64,000 nt of DNA from the NCBI RefSeq assembly GCF_000502835.1, contig NZ_AYVL01000017.1, positions 165,667-229,666 of the forward strand, written 5' to 3'. The translations under genes and the position numbers were made by a program. The notes beneath the pieces are model-generated. The model did no database searches. It saw only the letters and a program-made list of their open reading frames with translations, and was not told the origin of the DNA. Numbering within the stretch: the stretch's first letter is position 1; each line of letters starts with the position of its first letter. This DNA is from Mesorhizobium sp. LSJC280B00 (GTDB lineage: Bacteria > Pseudomonadota > Alphaproteobacteria > Rhizobiales > Rhizobiaceae). Positions 8,157-17,098 of the stretch are shown here, piece after piece.

Positions 8157-8741
8157 ATGACGGCTGACATGGAACTTGGCTTTCGCCCATTAACGCCCGA
8201 TCTGTGGCCGGCGCTCGAGGACCTGTTCGGTGACAGCGCCGTCTGCAGTCGCTGTTGGTGTATGTACGGACGGATCGGCAGTTCTTATCGAAAGCGACCC
8301 GGCGAGGAAAACAAGGCAGCGTTCCGGCAGGCCGTCCAGCATGGTCCGCCTCCGGGTTTGCTCGCTTTCGACGGCGATACGGCTGTCGGCTGGTGCCGGG
8401 TGACGCTGCGAGATGCCCTGCCCTGGCTCGATCGGCTATGGCAGCTCAAGCGCGTGGACGACAGGCCGGTCTGGTCCCTGTCCTGCCTCTACGTGCGAAA
8501 ACGATACCGCAGGCGGGGCGTAACATTCCAGCTGATTGCGGAAGCACTGGAAGTCGCAAGGCGCGCAAATGCTCCGGCACTCGAAGCCTATCCTTTCGAG
8601 GCCGACGTATCGCCGAGTGCTTCCGGCAGCGGATATGCCTCCACCTTCGCGCGCGCCGGGTTCAGGGTCGTCGCTCGCAGAACGCCGGCCCGCCCGATCA
8701 TGCGCTATGATTTCAAGCAGATTGCCGATCATCGCCTGTGA
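8157..8741 (+). CDS. GNAT-family N-acetyltransferase
   Basis: A 194-residue GNAT enzyme predicted to move an acetyl group from acetyl-CoA to an amine. The acetyl-CoA-binding motif A is LYVRKRYRRRGVTFQLIAEALEVAR in overlapping parts, with R-R-x-G-V near residue 120. An N-terminal CSRCWCMYGRIG segment with three Cys is typical of a small GNAT subgroup of unknown target. A second in-frame ATG at 8169 (MELGFRPLTPD) is an equally good start. It stands alone. Confidence 0.8.
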   Translation: MTADMELGFRPLTPDLWPALEDLFGDSAVCSRCWCMYGRIGSSYRKRPGEENKAAFRQAVQHGPPPGLLAFDGDTAVGWCRVTLRDALPWLDRLWQLKRVDDRPVWSLSCLYVRKRYRRRGVTFQLIAEALEVARRANAPALEAYPFEADVSPSASGSGYASTFARAGFRVVARRTPARPIMRYDFKQIADHRL

Positions 8742-9075
8742 TCGCAGCTTGAAGTTTCGGCTATGGGTGGAAAGTTGCCATCCAGCCGCTATTGCGCCCG
8801 CTTCGCTGTCACCGGCGAACATTACTGAACGCAAACAGATTAATCAAAGCCGTAGCGAGGCTCACCGACATTGCAACAGCAAGACTAGACTTCCGCAGCG
8901 GATCGCAGCTTGGCAAGTCTCACGTCTCCGGCCGAACGAACTGGCTGGCGACCTTAGGTTGTAGGCGCGAAAGTCACCGTCGGGCGTGATTACCAACTCT
9001 GTGATGTTCGCCCGTTGTTTTCGATGTGAAATCAGGTTGACAAGGTAGACCCTAGAACCCGTCAAAAGTGGGTAA
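8742..9075. other. Gene-free 334-bp region, lower GC
   Basis: No convincing gene or RNA is visible. The right half shows the lower GC that continues into the next gene, which fits an insertion boundary. A TTGACA hexamer at 9037-9042 could belong to a promoter for the SMI1/KNR4 gene, but no good -10 element is seen at the right distance. Confidence 0.4.
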
Positions 9076-9705
9076 ATGGAGCTATTAGGGACAATGCGTT
9101 CGCAGGAAGAATGGTCAAGCAATGAAGACGCTCGTGCATACAGAGAGCTCCGAACCCTAGTCGATAAATGGAAACGCCTCGGGACGAAGACATATCCGGA
9201 TGGAACAGAGTGGATCGGGCATACTCCTGATCGAGCGCCTGAAGCGTATTTGCATCAACTGTATGCGCCGCTTGACGCCATCGGAATTGGGCAGATGGAG
9301 TCTGAAATTTCGCGTCGACTCCCAGATAATTTCCGTTGCTTTCTCATGCTCCACAACGGGATAGGTCTGTTTGCGAATTATATAAACGTCTATGGGCTGC
9401 GACGCAGCTGGTCACGCACAAATTTAGTGGAGGCGGGTCAACAACCCTTCTCCATACTGGAACCGAATGTACAGAGACGGCCAGGCAATGCACCAGACGA
9501 TGTTCTCTTTATTGGTTCACTCGGGGATAATAGGAATTTAATTGCCATGAATCCGGACGGGAGGGTCTTTCGCTGGGAGAGTGATGATCCTCTGTTGGGT
9601 TCGATCAACTCCTACTCAAGCGTGTTCACCTTCCTGCTGGAAGAAGCCAATGAGGTTGCGGCCTTGTTCGACCCGGATGGGCGCAGATGCGATTCTGATA
9701 GCTGA
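9076..9705 (+). CDS. SMI1/KNR4 (SUKH) family protein, possible orphan immunity protein
   Basis: A 209-residue protein with the SUKH-type core: helix LDAIGIGQMESEISRRLPDNFRCFLMLHNGIGLF, then strand-rich segments DDVLFIGSLGDNRNLIAMNPDGRVFRWES and the closing helix SINSYSSVFTFLLEEANEV (quoted in parts, not one run). Family members are often immunity proteins against polymorphic toxins. No toxin gene is next to it. Codon use is visibly less GC-rich than in the neighbours, a sign of transfer. ATG 9076 and ATG 9094 are both possible starts. Confidence 0.72.
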   Translation: MELLGTMRSQEEWSSNEDARAYRELRTLVDKWKRLGTKTYPDGTEWIGHTPDRAPEAYLHQLYAPLDAIGIGQMESEISRRLPDNFRCFLMLHNGIGLFANYINVYGLRRSWSRTNLVEAGQQPFSILEPNVQRRPGNAPDDVLFIGSLGDNRNLIAMNPDGRVFRWESDDPLLGSINSYSSVFTFLLEEANEVAALFDPDGRRCDSDS

Positions 9706-9853
9706 GCTTCCAAACCAGCTCCGGCAACACGCCGAAATCCAAACCGGGTATCGCCAGTCGCTTTTTTCACAAGCGATGCCGGAAGCTCCGGTGATGACGG
9801 CGGCTTGCGGCATCTAGGCTGCAGCCTGAAATTCGGAGCCAGCCGCATCCATC

Positions 9854-11470
9854 ATGCAGACCTATGATTTCATCATCGTCGGCTCCGGTTCGGCCGGCTC
9901 GGTCCTGGCCGAGAGACTGTCGGCTTCCGGCCGCTTCTCGGCGCTGGTGCTCGAGGCCGGCGGCAGCGACCGTCGCTTCTACGTGCAGATGCCGCTCGGC
10001 TACGGCAAGACCTTCTTCGACCCGGCGGTCAACTGGAACTACAAGGCCGAGCCGGATTCGGGCCTGGCCGGCAATGCCGACCACTGGCCGCGCGGCAAGC
10101 TGCTCGGCGGCTCGAGCTCGATCAACGCCATGGTCTGGATCAGGGGCGCGCGTGAGGATTTCGACGCTTGGGCAGCGGCCGGCAATCCCGGCTGGGGCTT
10201 CGACGACCTGCTGCCTGCGTTCAAGGCGCTGGAGGATAACCAGGCCGGCGCCGACCAATGGCGCGGCGTCGGCGGGCCGCTGCATGTCACCGACTGCTCG
10301 ACCTCCGTCCATCCGCTCACCAAGCGCTATCTCGCCGCCGCCAACCAGGCCGGCCTGCCGCTCAACCCGGATTTCAACGGCGCCTCGCAGGAAGGCGTCG
10401 GCGCCTACCAGATCACCACCAGGAACGGCCGCCGCATGTCGGCGGCGCGCGCCTTCCTGCGCCCGGCGATGAAGCGCAAAAACGTCCGCGTCGAGATCAA
10501 CGCCCTAGCGACAAAAATCCTGTTCGAGGGCAAACGCGCCGTCGGCATCGAATATCTCCAGAATGGCGCGACGAAAACCGCCCGCGCCGGCCGCGAGATC
10601 ATCCTGTCGGGCGGTTCGGTCAATTCGCCTCAACTTCTCCAGCTTTCCGGTGTCGGCCCGTCGGCGCTTCTTGGCGCGCTCGGCATTCCCGTCGTTCACG
10701 CCAACGAGAATGTCGGGGCAAACCTGCAGGACCATGTCGGCATCAACTACACGTTCAAGGGCAGGCTGCCGACGCTCAACCAGATCCTGCGCCCGTGGTG
10801 GGGCAAGCTGCTGGTCGGCATGCAATACGTGTTTTTGCGCTCAGGCCCGCTGTCGCTGTCGATGAACAATGCCGGCGGCTTCTTTCGCACCGATCCGGCC
10901 ACGGCACGGCCCAACATGCAGCTCTATTTCCAGGCGTTTTCAACCGTCATTCCGAAGAGCGGCGAACGCCCGATCCTGACACCCGATCCATGGCCGGGCT
11001 TTTCCATCGGGCTGTCCAATTGCCGTCCGTCGAGCCGCGGCGAAATCATGATCCGTTCCGCCAATCCGCGCGATTATCCCAAAATCGTCGCCAATGCCTT
11101 TTCGACCGAGGCGGACGTCGCTGAAATGCTGGCGGCGGTGAAATTCGTCAGGAAGATCGCCTCGATGCCGGCGATGGCCGAGATCATCGAGGAAGAGGTT
11201 TTGCCCGGTCCCTCGATCACCTCCGACGCGGATCTCATTCAGGATTTCAGGAAGCGCTCGGGCACCGTCTATCACCCGGTCTCGACCTGCCGCATGGGGC
11301 CGGACGCGGCGCACGCCGTCGTCGATCCGCGCCTCAAGGTACACGGCCTCGAGGCGTTGCGCGTTATCGACGCCTCGATCTTTCCCGACAACATAACCGG
11401 CAACACCAACGCCGCCGCGATCATGACCGGATGGAAGGGCGCCGAACTGGTTCTGGAGGATCAGAAATGA
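9854..11470 (+). CDS. GMC-family FAD-dependent oxidoreductase (choline dehydrogenase-like)
   Basis: A 538-residue flavoenzyme that oxidises an alcohol or sugar hydroxyl. The N-terminal FAD-binding site is YDFIIVGSGSAGSVLAERLS, GMC signature 1 appears as KLLGGSSSINAMVWIRGA near residue 85, and the C-terminus has HPVSTCRMG and NTNAAAIM, with the catalytic His region. It is the first gene of a three-gene operon; its TGA overlaps the ATG of the next gene. Choline is not indicated by the context, where a hydroxy-acid or sugar-acid pathway is more likely. Confidence 0.88.
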   Translation: MQTYDFIIVGSGSAGSVLAERLSASGRFSALVLEAGGSDRRFYVQMPLGYGKTFFDPAVNWNYKAEPDSGLAGNADHWPRGKLLGGSSSINAMVWIRGAREDFDAWAAAGNPGWGFDDLLPAFKALEDNQAGADQWRGVGGPLHVTDCSTSVHPLTKRYLAAANQAGLPLNPDFNGASQEGVGAYQITTRNGRRMSAARAFLRPAMKRKNVRVEINALATKILFEGKRAVGIEYLQNGATKTARAGREIILSGGSVNSPQLLQLSGVGPSALLGALGIPVVHANENVGANLQDHVGINYTFKGRLPTLNQILRPWWGKLLVGMQYVFLRSGPLSLSMNNAGGFFRTDPATARPNMQLYFQAFSTVIPKSGERPILTPDPWPGFSIGLSNCRPSSRGEIMIRSANPRDYPKIVANAFSTEADVAEMLAAVKFVRKIASMPAMAEIIEEEVLPGPSITSDADLIQDFRKRSGTVYHPVSTCRMGPDAAHAVVDPRLKVHGLEALRVIDASIFPDNITGNTNAAAIMTGWKGAELVLEDQK

Positions 11471-12678
11471 AAATCACCGACGTCAAGACCTGGGTGGTCG
11501 GCAATCCGCCGCCCGGCATCGGCGGCAAGTATTTCATCTTCGTCAAGCTCACCACCGATGGCGGCGTCGTCGGCTATGGCGAGGCCTACAACGCCACCTT
11601 TTCGGCTCATGTCACGGCGAAAATGGTTGAGGACATGGCCGAACGCTATCTGATCGGCCGCGATCCGCACGACGTCGAGAATTTCTTCCGCCGCGCCTAT
11701 TCGTCCGGCTTCACCCAGCGCCCCGACGTGTCCGGGATGGGATGCTTTTCGGCGCTCGAAATCGCCTGCTGGGACATTATCGGCAAGGAGGCCGGCAAGC
11801 CGGTCTATAAGCTGCTCGGCGGCCAGGTTCACGAAACGCTGCGTTCCTATACCTACCTCTACCCGCACAGCGGCAGCGTCCATTCGGAGGACGCCCGCGG
11901 CAAGAACGTCTACAACGACCCCGATCTGGCCGCCGCCTGCGCGCTCGAATATGTCGAGCAGGGTTTTAACGCGGTCAAGCTCGACCCAGCCGGCCCCTAC
12001 ACCGCCTTCGACGGCCACCAGCCGCGCCTCGTCGACATCGACCTCTCCGCCCGCATGGTCAAGGCGATCCGCGAGGCGGTCGGCACAAGAGCCGACATCC
12101 TGTTCGGTACGCACGGCCAGTTCACCGCATCGGGCGCGCTGCGCCTGGCTCGCGCCATCGAGCCCTATGATCCGCTGTGGTTCGAGGAGCCGGTGCCGCC
12201 CGACATGCCCGAGGTGATGGCGCAGGTCGCCCGCGCGACCTCGATCCCGATTGCCACCGGCGAGCGGCTGACGACCAAGTTCGAATTCGCCCGCGTCATC
12301 GAGAACCGTGCGGCGACCATTCTTCAGCCCGACCTTGGCCGCTCCGGCGGCATTCTCGAAACCAAGAAGATCGCCGCCATGGCCGAGGCCTATCACATCC
12401 AGGTCGCGCCGCACTGCTATTGCGGACCGATCGTCGGCGCCGCCAACATCCAGCTCGCGGTAACGCTGCCCAACTTCCTCATTCTGGAATCGCTGAAACA
12501 GTGGGACGGTTTTCACGCGAAGCTGCTCAAGAAGAAGATCGAATGGCAGGACGGCAACGTCATCCCGTCGAAGGAGCCAGGCCTCGGTGTCGAACTCGAC
12601 GAAGCCGTCTGCGAGGCGCATCCCTGGACCGGCAAGGACCTGCATTTGCAGATGCTGCAGACGCCGCTGATGCCGTGA
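11467..12678 (+). CDS. Enolase-superfamily (mandelate racemase/muconate lactonizing type) enzyme
   Basis: A 403-residue enolase-superfamily protein, most like sugar-acid dehydratases. N-terminal capping domain (MKITDVKTWVVG), then the barrel with VKLDPAGPY, WFEEPVPPD, IATGERL, LQPDLGRSGG and VAPHCYCGPI. The Glu metal ligands in FEEP and GER, and the late Asp/His pair are present. Where galactonate-type dehydratases carry an Asp ligand shortly before the catalytic His, this one reads LFGTHGQF. The start ATG overlaps the preceding stop (ATGA). It probably dehydrates an aldonate; the substrate is unknown. Confidence 0.82.
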   Translation: MKITDVKTWVVGNPPPGIGGKYFIFVKLTTDGGVVGYGEAYNATFSAHVTAKMVEDMAERYLIGRDPHDVENFFRRAYSSGFTQRPDVSGMGCFSALEIACWDIIGKEAGKPVYKLLGGQVHETLRSYTYLYPHSGSVHSEDARGKNVYNDPDLAAACALEYVEQGFNAVKLDPAGPYTAFDGHQPRLVDIDLSARMVKAIREAVGTRADILFGTHGQFTASGALRLARAIEPYDPLWFEEPVPPDMPEVMAQVARATSIPIATGERLTTKFEFARVIENRAATILQPDLGRSGGILETKKIAAMAEAYHIQVAPHCYCGPIVGAANIQLAVTLPNFLILESLKQWDGFHAKLLKKKIEWQDGNVIPSKEPGLGVELDEAVCEAHPWTGKDLHLQMLQTPLMP

Positions 12679-13598
12679 GCGCGCGTCAGAGCTATGCCTT
12701 CGTCGGTCTTGGCCATCTCGGCGGCCAGCTCGCCGCCAACCTGATCCACAACGGCTTTGCCGTCACCGTATTCGACCGCGACCCGGCGGCCGTCGAGCGG
12801 CTGGTGATGCTTGGTGCCGATGCCGCCAACAGCCCGGCTGATGCCGCTGGCCGCGCCGGCAATGCCATCACCTGCCTGCCCTCGCCAAAAGTCAGCGAGG
12901 CGGTGCTGGCCGGCCCCGGCGGATTGCTCGAAGGCCTGCCCGCAGGCGGCAGTTGGATCGAGATGTCGACCAATGGCCAAGACGAGATCGTGCGCCTTGC
13001 ATCCCTCGCCTCGGCAAGAGGCGTCGAGACGCTCGAATGCCCGGTCACCGGCGGCGTGCATCTGGCAGCCGTCGGACAGATCACCGCGCTGGTCGGCGGC
13101 GACGCAGCGCTTTATGCGCGCCACCGCCCTGCCGTCGAGGCGATGTGCGCGCGCTCGTTCCTGATGGGTCCGATCGGCTCGGCGGCGGTGATCAAGGTCA
13201 TCACCAACATGCTGGCCTTCATCCATCTGGTCGCCGCCGGCGAAGCGCTGATGCTGGCCAAAAAGGGCGGGCTCGACCTTGCCCAGTCCTATCACGCCAT
13301 CGTCGCCTCCTCCGGCAACAGCTTCGTCCATGAGACCGAAAGCCAGCTGGTGCTGAACGGCTCCTACGACATCGGCTTCACCATGGACTTGGCGTTGAAG
13401 GATCTCGGCTTCGCGCTCGGCATGGGTGAAAAATTCGGCGTGCCGCTCGAGCTTGCCTCGCGCGTCGACGCAATCTTCAGGCAAGGCAAGCAGGACTATG
13501 GCGGCAGCGCCTGGTCGACGATGATCGTGAAACTGCTCGAGGATGCCGTCGGCACCGACCTGCGCGCACCCGGTTTCCCGGCTAAACTCGCAAGTTGA
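12675..13598 (+). CDS. Beta-hydroxyacid dehydrogenase (3-hydroxyisobutyrate dehydrogenase family)
   Basis: A 307-residue NAD(P)-dependent dehydrogenase. The start is GTG 12675, overlapping the previous TGA (GTGA), which gives MSARQSYAFVGLGHLGGQLA with the Rossmann GxGxxG at the N-terminus. The substrate motif is ECPVTGGVHLA, and the catalytic Lys lies in GSAAVIKVITNML. It is the last gene of the operon and would reduce or oxidise a short hydroxy acid made by the two upstream enzymes. No transporter or regulator is attached. Confidence 0.85.
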   Translation: MSARQSYAFVGLGHLGGQLAANLIHNGFAVTVFDRDPAAVERLVMLGADAANSPADAAGRAGNAITCLPSPKVSEAVLAGPGGLLEGLPAGGSWIEMSTNGQDEIVRLASLASARGVETLECPVTGGVHLAAVGQITALVGGDAALYARHRPAVEAMCARSFLMGPIGSAAVIKVITNMLAFIHLVAAGEALMLAKKGGLDLAQSYHAIVASSGNSFVHETESQLVLNGSYDIGFTMDLALKDLGFALGMGEKFGVPLELASRVDAIFRQGKQDYGGSAWSTMIVKLLEDAVGTDLRAPGFPAKLAS

Positions 13599-13690
13599 TA
13601 TTGGCCGGATTATCAATCGATTTCAGTCGATTGGAGAGATCGCCGGAACCAGAGCTGCAGTCAACTGAATCAAAGTCTCAACGCCTTGAT

Positions 13691-14629
13691 TCAATATCTC
13701 AGCGTCAATGCGCCGGGCAGGATCTCGAAGGTCGCCGGTATGCGACCCGGCGATTCGCCGTCTATGTCGATCAGCGCGGCGTTCTTTTGCACATCGCCGA
13801 GCGGCTCGACAACCACTTTCTTGCCGCGCAGGATGGTGATCGCCGGATGGTTGCGGTGCCGCCCGCCATAGAGCAGGCGGATGTCCCAGATCAGCTTCAG
13901 CTTGCCGGCGGCGCGCAGGATGACGATGTCGAACTCGCCGTCGTTAAGCTCGGCGTCGGGCGCAATCATCATGCCGCCGCCGAAGAATTTCCCGTTGGCC
14001 ACCGCCACCAGCGCCATTCGCGCCTCGACCGGGGCACCGTCGTCGATGGTGATCGCAACGTCCTGGAAGCGGTAGCGAAGGAATTCCCAGACCGTGCGCC
14101 AGTAGAACAGCGCCTTGGCCGAAACCTTGCCCTTGCGCTTGTCGGCGTTGACCGCGCGGTCGGTAGCGCCGGAAAGCCCGAGGCTGGCGATGTTGATGAA
14201 ATGGCGGCTGGCCAGCGCGCCGTGGTCGTCGACATAGCTGATGCAGCCGGCATCGACCTTGCGCGGCTTGGCCTCGGCAATCCGCTTCAGCGTCAGATCG
14301 ACATTGTTCGACAGGCCGAGCCCGCGGGCGAAGTCGATGCCGGTGCCGCAAGGCAGCAGCCCAAGTTCGGCCGTCCGGCCGCTTTCCCGGAAAGCCTTCA
14401 GCAGCCCGTCGGCAACCTCGCTGGCGGTGCCGTCGCCGCCGGCCGCGATCACCAGCTCGAAGCCGATGGCGGCAAGGTCGAGCGCCAGCCGTTCGGCATC
14501 CCCCTCGGCCTGCGTTTCACGCAGCTCGAAATCGCCGAAATGTCTTTTCAGCGAAGCCGCAACCTCGGGCCAATGCCGCTTGAGCCTGCCGCCGCCGGCG
14601 ATCGGATTGAGAACCACCGCGACCTTCAA
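13691..14629 (-). CDS. Diacylglycerol-kinase-domain lipid kinase
   Basis: A 312-residue member of the DAGK catalytic family that phosphorylates a lipid hydroxyl with ATP. The ATP site is VAAGGDGTASEVADGLL-like (IAAGGDGTASEV), the N-terminus is KVAVVLNPIAGGG, and LGLLPCGTGIDFARGLGL is the second family motif. I chose TTG 14629 because GGGGAGG lies 5 nt upstream and the product then starts like its relatives; a TTG at 14665 is also open. It may act on diacylglycerol, sphingoid or a related membrane lipid. Confidence 0.85.
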   Translation of the reverse strand: MKVAVVLNPIAGGGRLKRHWPEVAASLKRHFGDFELRETQAEGDAERLALDLAAIGFELVIAAGGDGTASEVADGLLKAFRESGRTAELGLLPCGTGIDFARGLGLSNNVDLTLKRIAEAKPRKVDAGCISYVDDHGALASRHFINIASLGLSGATDRAVNADKRKGKVSAKALFYWRTVWEFLRYRFQDVAITIDDGAPVEARMALVAVANGKFFGGGMMIAPDAELNDGEFDIVILRAAGKLKLIWDIRLLYGGRHRNHPAITILRGKKVVVEPLGDVQKNAALIDIDGESPGRIPATFEILPGALTLRY

Positions 14630-15366
14630 GCCCGCCTCCCCAAGGCCATCGAACACGCCTTCCAATCATTTGCCGGCATTGAAGCCCGCGCCGGGCCGCA
14701 GGGCAAGGGTCGATTACCCGACAATGCGGCTTCGGCATCGAGGCGGCAAATCCCGACCGGCGGCGGCAGAGATCGGAAAGTCGCTATTTTGGCAGGGTTA
14801 GTCCCCGATAATCCCGCTATCCACAGGCATGCGGCAGTTCCGCCAAACGCTTATCCGACGTACGTTAAAACCTATCTCAGGCGGCTACCGATCGCCACGC
14901 CGAAAGGCAAAGCGGAACGGCGGATTTCCTGAGGCCCGTACGGCCCTGAACGAGAACAGGCTTGCTTGTTGGAGGGATGGACGCCGAGACCTACGGGGCC
15001 GCGGAAAGCGTGCGAACGCCGACGGCGGACCGATGCTGCCATGAAGGACGGCAAAAACCTTCGATGGCGCGCTGGGCAAAGCTCGCAAGAGTGGAGACCG
15101 GCGTGGTCCGGAACGGACGCTGCCTTCGGGCGGCGACTGGCAGGACCGTCAAAATCAAGGCCGGCATGGCGCGACATCTTTCGGGAGTTGCTGCCGCGAC
15201 CGTGTCCTGATCTGACAGGGAGGCGCTGGGAGAAATCCCGGCGCCGACTGTCTTTGTGGCCCCGCCTGACGATTTTGCCGGCGACGCTTCACGCTGCGCC
15301 AAAATCAGCTACTATCCATTTGTCGTCGGGGGCCGTTTAAAGGGGCTGACGGCAGGGGGACATTTC
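14630..15366. other. 737-bp region without a recognisable gene
   Basis: Both strands have open frames of 60-120 codons here, but they are Arg/Pro/Ser-rich and look like high-GC noise. I recognise no RNase P, tmRNA, SRP or 6S RNA hallmark. The stretch at about 14950-15230 is locally GC-rich with many short complementary segments and could hold an unrecognised structured RNA or a decayed gene. Nothing can be assigned. Confidence 0.4.
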
Positions 15367-15801
15367 ATGACGCTCATCCAGAGGCTTGCCGTTGCCTATG
15401 CTTTCCTGTTCTTCGGCGTTGTTGCCATCGGCTATGTGCCGGCCTTCAACGATGCCGGCGGCAATCTGTTCGGCCTGTTCTCGCTGCAATGGTATGATGA
15501 TTTGCTGCACGCCTTCTCCGGCGTCTGGGCGCTGGCCGCCGCTTTCATCTCGCACCGCCAGGCGGTGTTCTATTTCAAGCTGTTCGGCTCGGTCTATCTG
15601 TTCGACGGCGTGCTCGGCCTGGTCACCGGTTCCGGCTGCCTCGATGGCGGCATCTTCATCAACGGCTTCCGCTCCCTGAACGACATCGAATTCCCGGCCC
15701 GCTTCTTCGCCAACCTGCCGCACATCGTCATCGGCGGCTTCGCCGTCTACGTCGGGTTCTGGCTGTCGAAACGTGTGTACGACCATTTCGCCACGGCCTG
15801 A
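15367..15801 (+). CDS. Small integral membrane protein of unknown function
   Basis: A 144-residue protein with about four hydrophobic helices: LAVAYAFLFFGVVAIGYV at residues 6-23, a segment around WALAAAFISH, VFYFKLFGSVYLFDGVLGLV, and HIVIGGFAVYVGFWLSK near the C-terminus. ATG 15367 follows a purine-rich GGCAGGGGG. It ends 6 bp before the next gene, so the two are probably cotranscribed and may work together at the membrane. I recognise no functional motif. Confidence 0.75.
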   Translation: MTLIQRLAVAYAFLFFGVVAIGYVPAFNDAGGNLFGLFSLQWYDDLLHAFSGVWALAAAFISHRQAVFYFKLFGSVYLFDGVLGLVTGSGCLDGGIFINGFRSLNDIEFPARFFANLPHIVIGGFAVYVGFWLSKRVYDHFATA

Positions 15802-15807
15802 CCAGCC

Positions 15808-16938
15808 ATGTTCCTGTTCCGCTGGCTGAAGCGCATCATCAAGGCGATCCTCTGGCTCGTCGTCATTGTCGTGTTGATCCCGATCGCCGGGCTGGCCTAC
15901 GGCTTTCTCACCACGCCGTCGCTGGACACAACACCATTGCCGGGCATCGCCGAGGGTGCTCCGCCAAAGGCGCTGGCCGACAAGGTCCGTGCCGAGATCC
16001 CCGGCTACCAACGGCCGGAGGAATCGACCTTTCTCACCTATCCGGAATGGGCCATCGTCTACGCCGCCCGCGAATATGCCGGCTTTGTCGACAAGAACCA
16101 GCCGAGCGGTTTTCCCTATCTCTCCTATATCGGCCGCTTCTGGCAGGACTATGCGATGGTCATCCGCGCCAGCTCCACCTACAAGTTCAACCTCGACAAC
16201 CACCAGATGCTGGTGGTCATCGGCACCAGCCACACGATCGAGCACGCCATCCAGTGGGCCTATGAAAATACGATCGGCCGCGTCACCGAAGCGACAGCCG
16301 GCAAGCGCACCGCCGTCGACATCTACCAGGCCAAGGTCGCGGCCGATTATGCCGGTTTTCTCGACCAGGTGCCGTGGTACCAGTTTCCCTATGCCGAAAA
16401 ACGTGCCGGCCTGTTAGCCGTCCAGCCGGCGCCGGACGACAGCGCCTTCCGTACCGGCGAACGCAAGCTCGCCTTCGGCCTCGCCGACACGATCAAGCAG
16501 GGCTACGCCGATCTGATCAAGTCGGCGCTCGCCGCCACCACCGACCCGGCCCTGCTCGACATTCATGTCTGGGCCAAGGGTCCGGTCGGGGAAGTGACGC
16601 GCAACGAACCCGACACCTTGCTGGAGCGCGATCTCGGCGCCGACGGCACGGTCTTCGTCACCAGGCGCTATCAGGTGTTCACCGACATGATCCCGCGCCT
16701 GATCGACAAGGGCGTCTCCTTCGTCGAGATCGGCGGCAATGACGAGATCATGGTCACCATGCTTTCCAATGACGAGATCAATGTTCCCGAAGGTGCACGC
16801 ACCTTGTTCAGCTACCCGCTTCCGGCGGAACCTTCGACGCGCCGCACCGGGCTGACTGTCGCCGTGCGCAAGCTGCACATCGTGCTGCCGGCGCTGATGA
16901 CGGCGGGCGCCAGGCTCGAGCATGTCTACGATTACTGA
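15808..16938 (+). CDS. Membrane-anchored protein of unknown function
   Basis: A 376-residue protein with a single N-terminal membrane helix (AILWLVVIVVLIPIAGLAYGF, about residues 13-33) and a large domain that should face the periplasm. Conserved-looking stretches include TYPEWAIVYAAREYAGFV and GTSHTIEHAIQWAYENTIGR. The start is a few bases after the upstream membrane-protein gene. I do not recognise a named family; the full-length, well-biased frame makes it a real gene. Confidence 0.78.
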   Translation: MFLFRWLKRIIKAILWLVVIVVLIPIAGLAYGFLTTPSLDTTPLPGIAEGAPPKALADKVRAEIPGYQRPEESTFLTYPEWAIVYAAREYAGFVDKNQPSGFPYLSYIGRFWQDYAMVIRASSTYKFNLDNHQMLVVIGTSHTIEHAIQWAYENTIGRVTEATAGKRTAVDIYQAKVAADYAGFLDQVPWYQFPYAEKRAGLLAVQPAPDDSAFRTGERKLAFGLADTIKQGYADLIKSALAATTDPALLDIHVWAKGPVGEVTRNEPDTLLERDLGADGTVFVTRRYQVFTDMIPRLIDKGVSFVEIGGNDEIMVTMLSNDEINVPEGARTLFSYPLPAEPSTRRTGLTVAVRKLHIVLPALMTAGARLEHVYDY

Positions 16939-17098
16939 GGCCTTTCGGTCACAGCCGGCCTCGGCAAGACGTTGCGTGATGCTCCGCCACGCTCATTCCA
17001 CAATCGCGGCCAAATCCCGCCTTGTTCCGCAACGATTGATGATGCCGTAGACACGTTGTCTTGCGCACATGTGCCAGGCAACTCGGAGGGACAAGACC

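Noticed and set aside
8862..9122. An 86-codon minus-strand frame spanning the SMI1/KNR4 start region
   Set aside because: No ribosome-binding site, no family resemblance, and it overlaps the start of a better gene.
11461..12645. A 394-codon minus-strand frame antisense to the enolase-superfamily gene
   Set aside because: The plus-strand protein is unmistakable and overlaps its operon partners by stop/start codons.
14950..15230. A structured-RNA candidate (6S, RNase P or tmRNA) in the gene-free stretch
   Set aside because: None of the conserved cores that I know for these RNAs is present, so I left it as an unassigned region.
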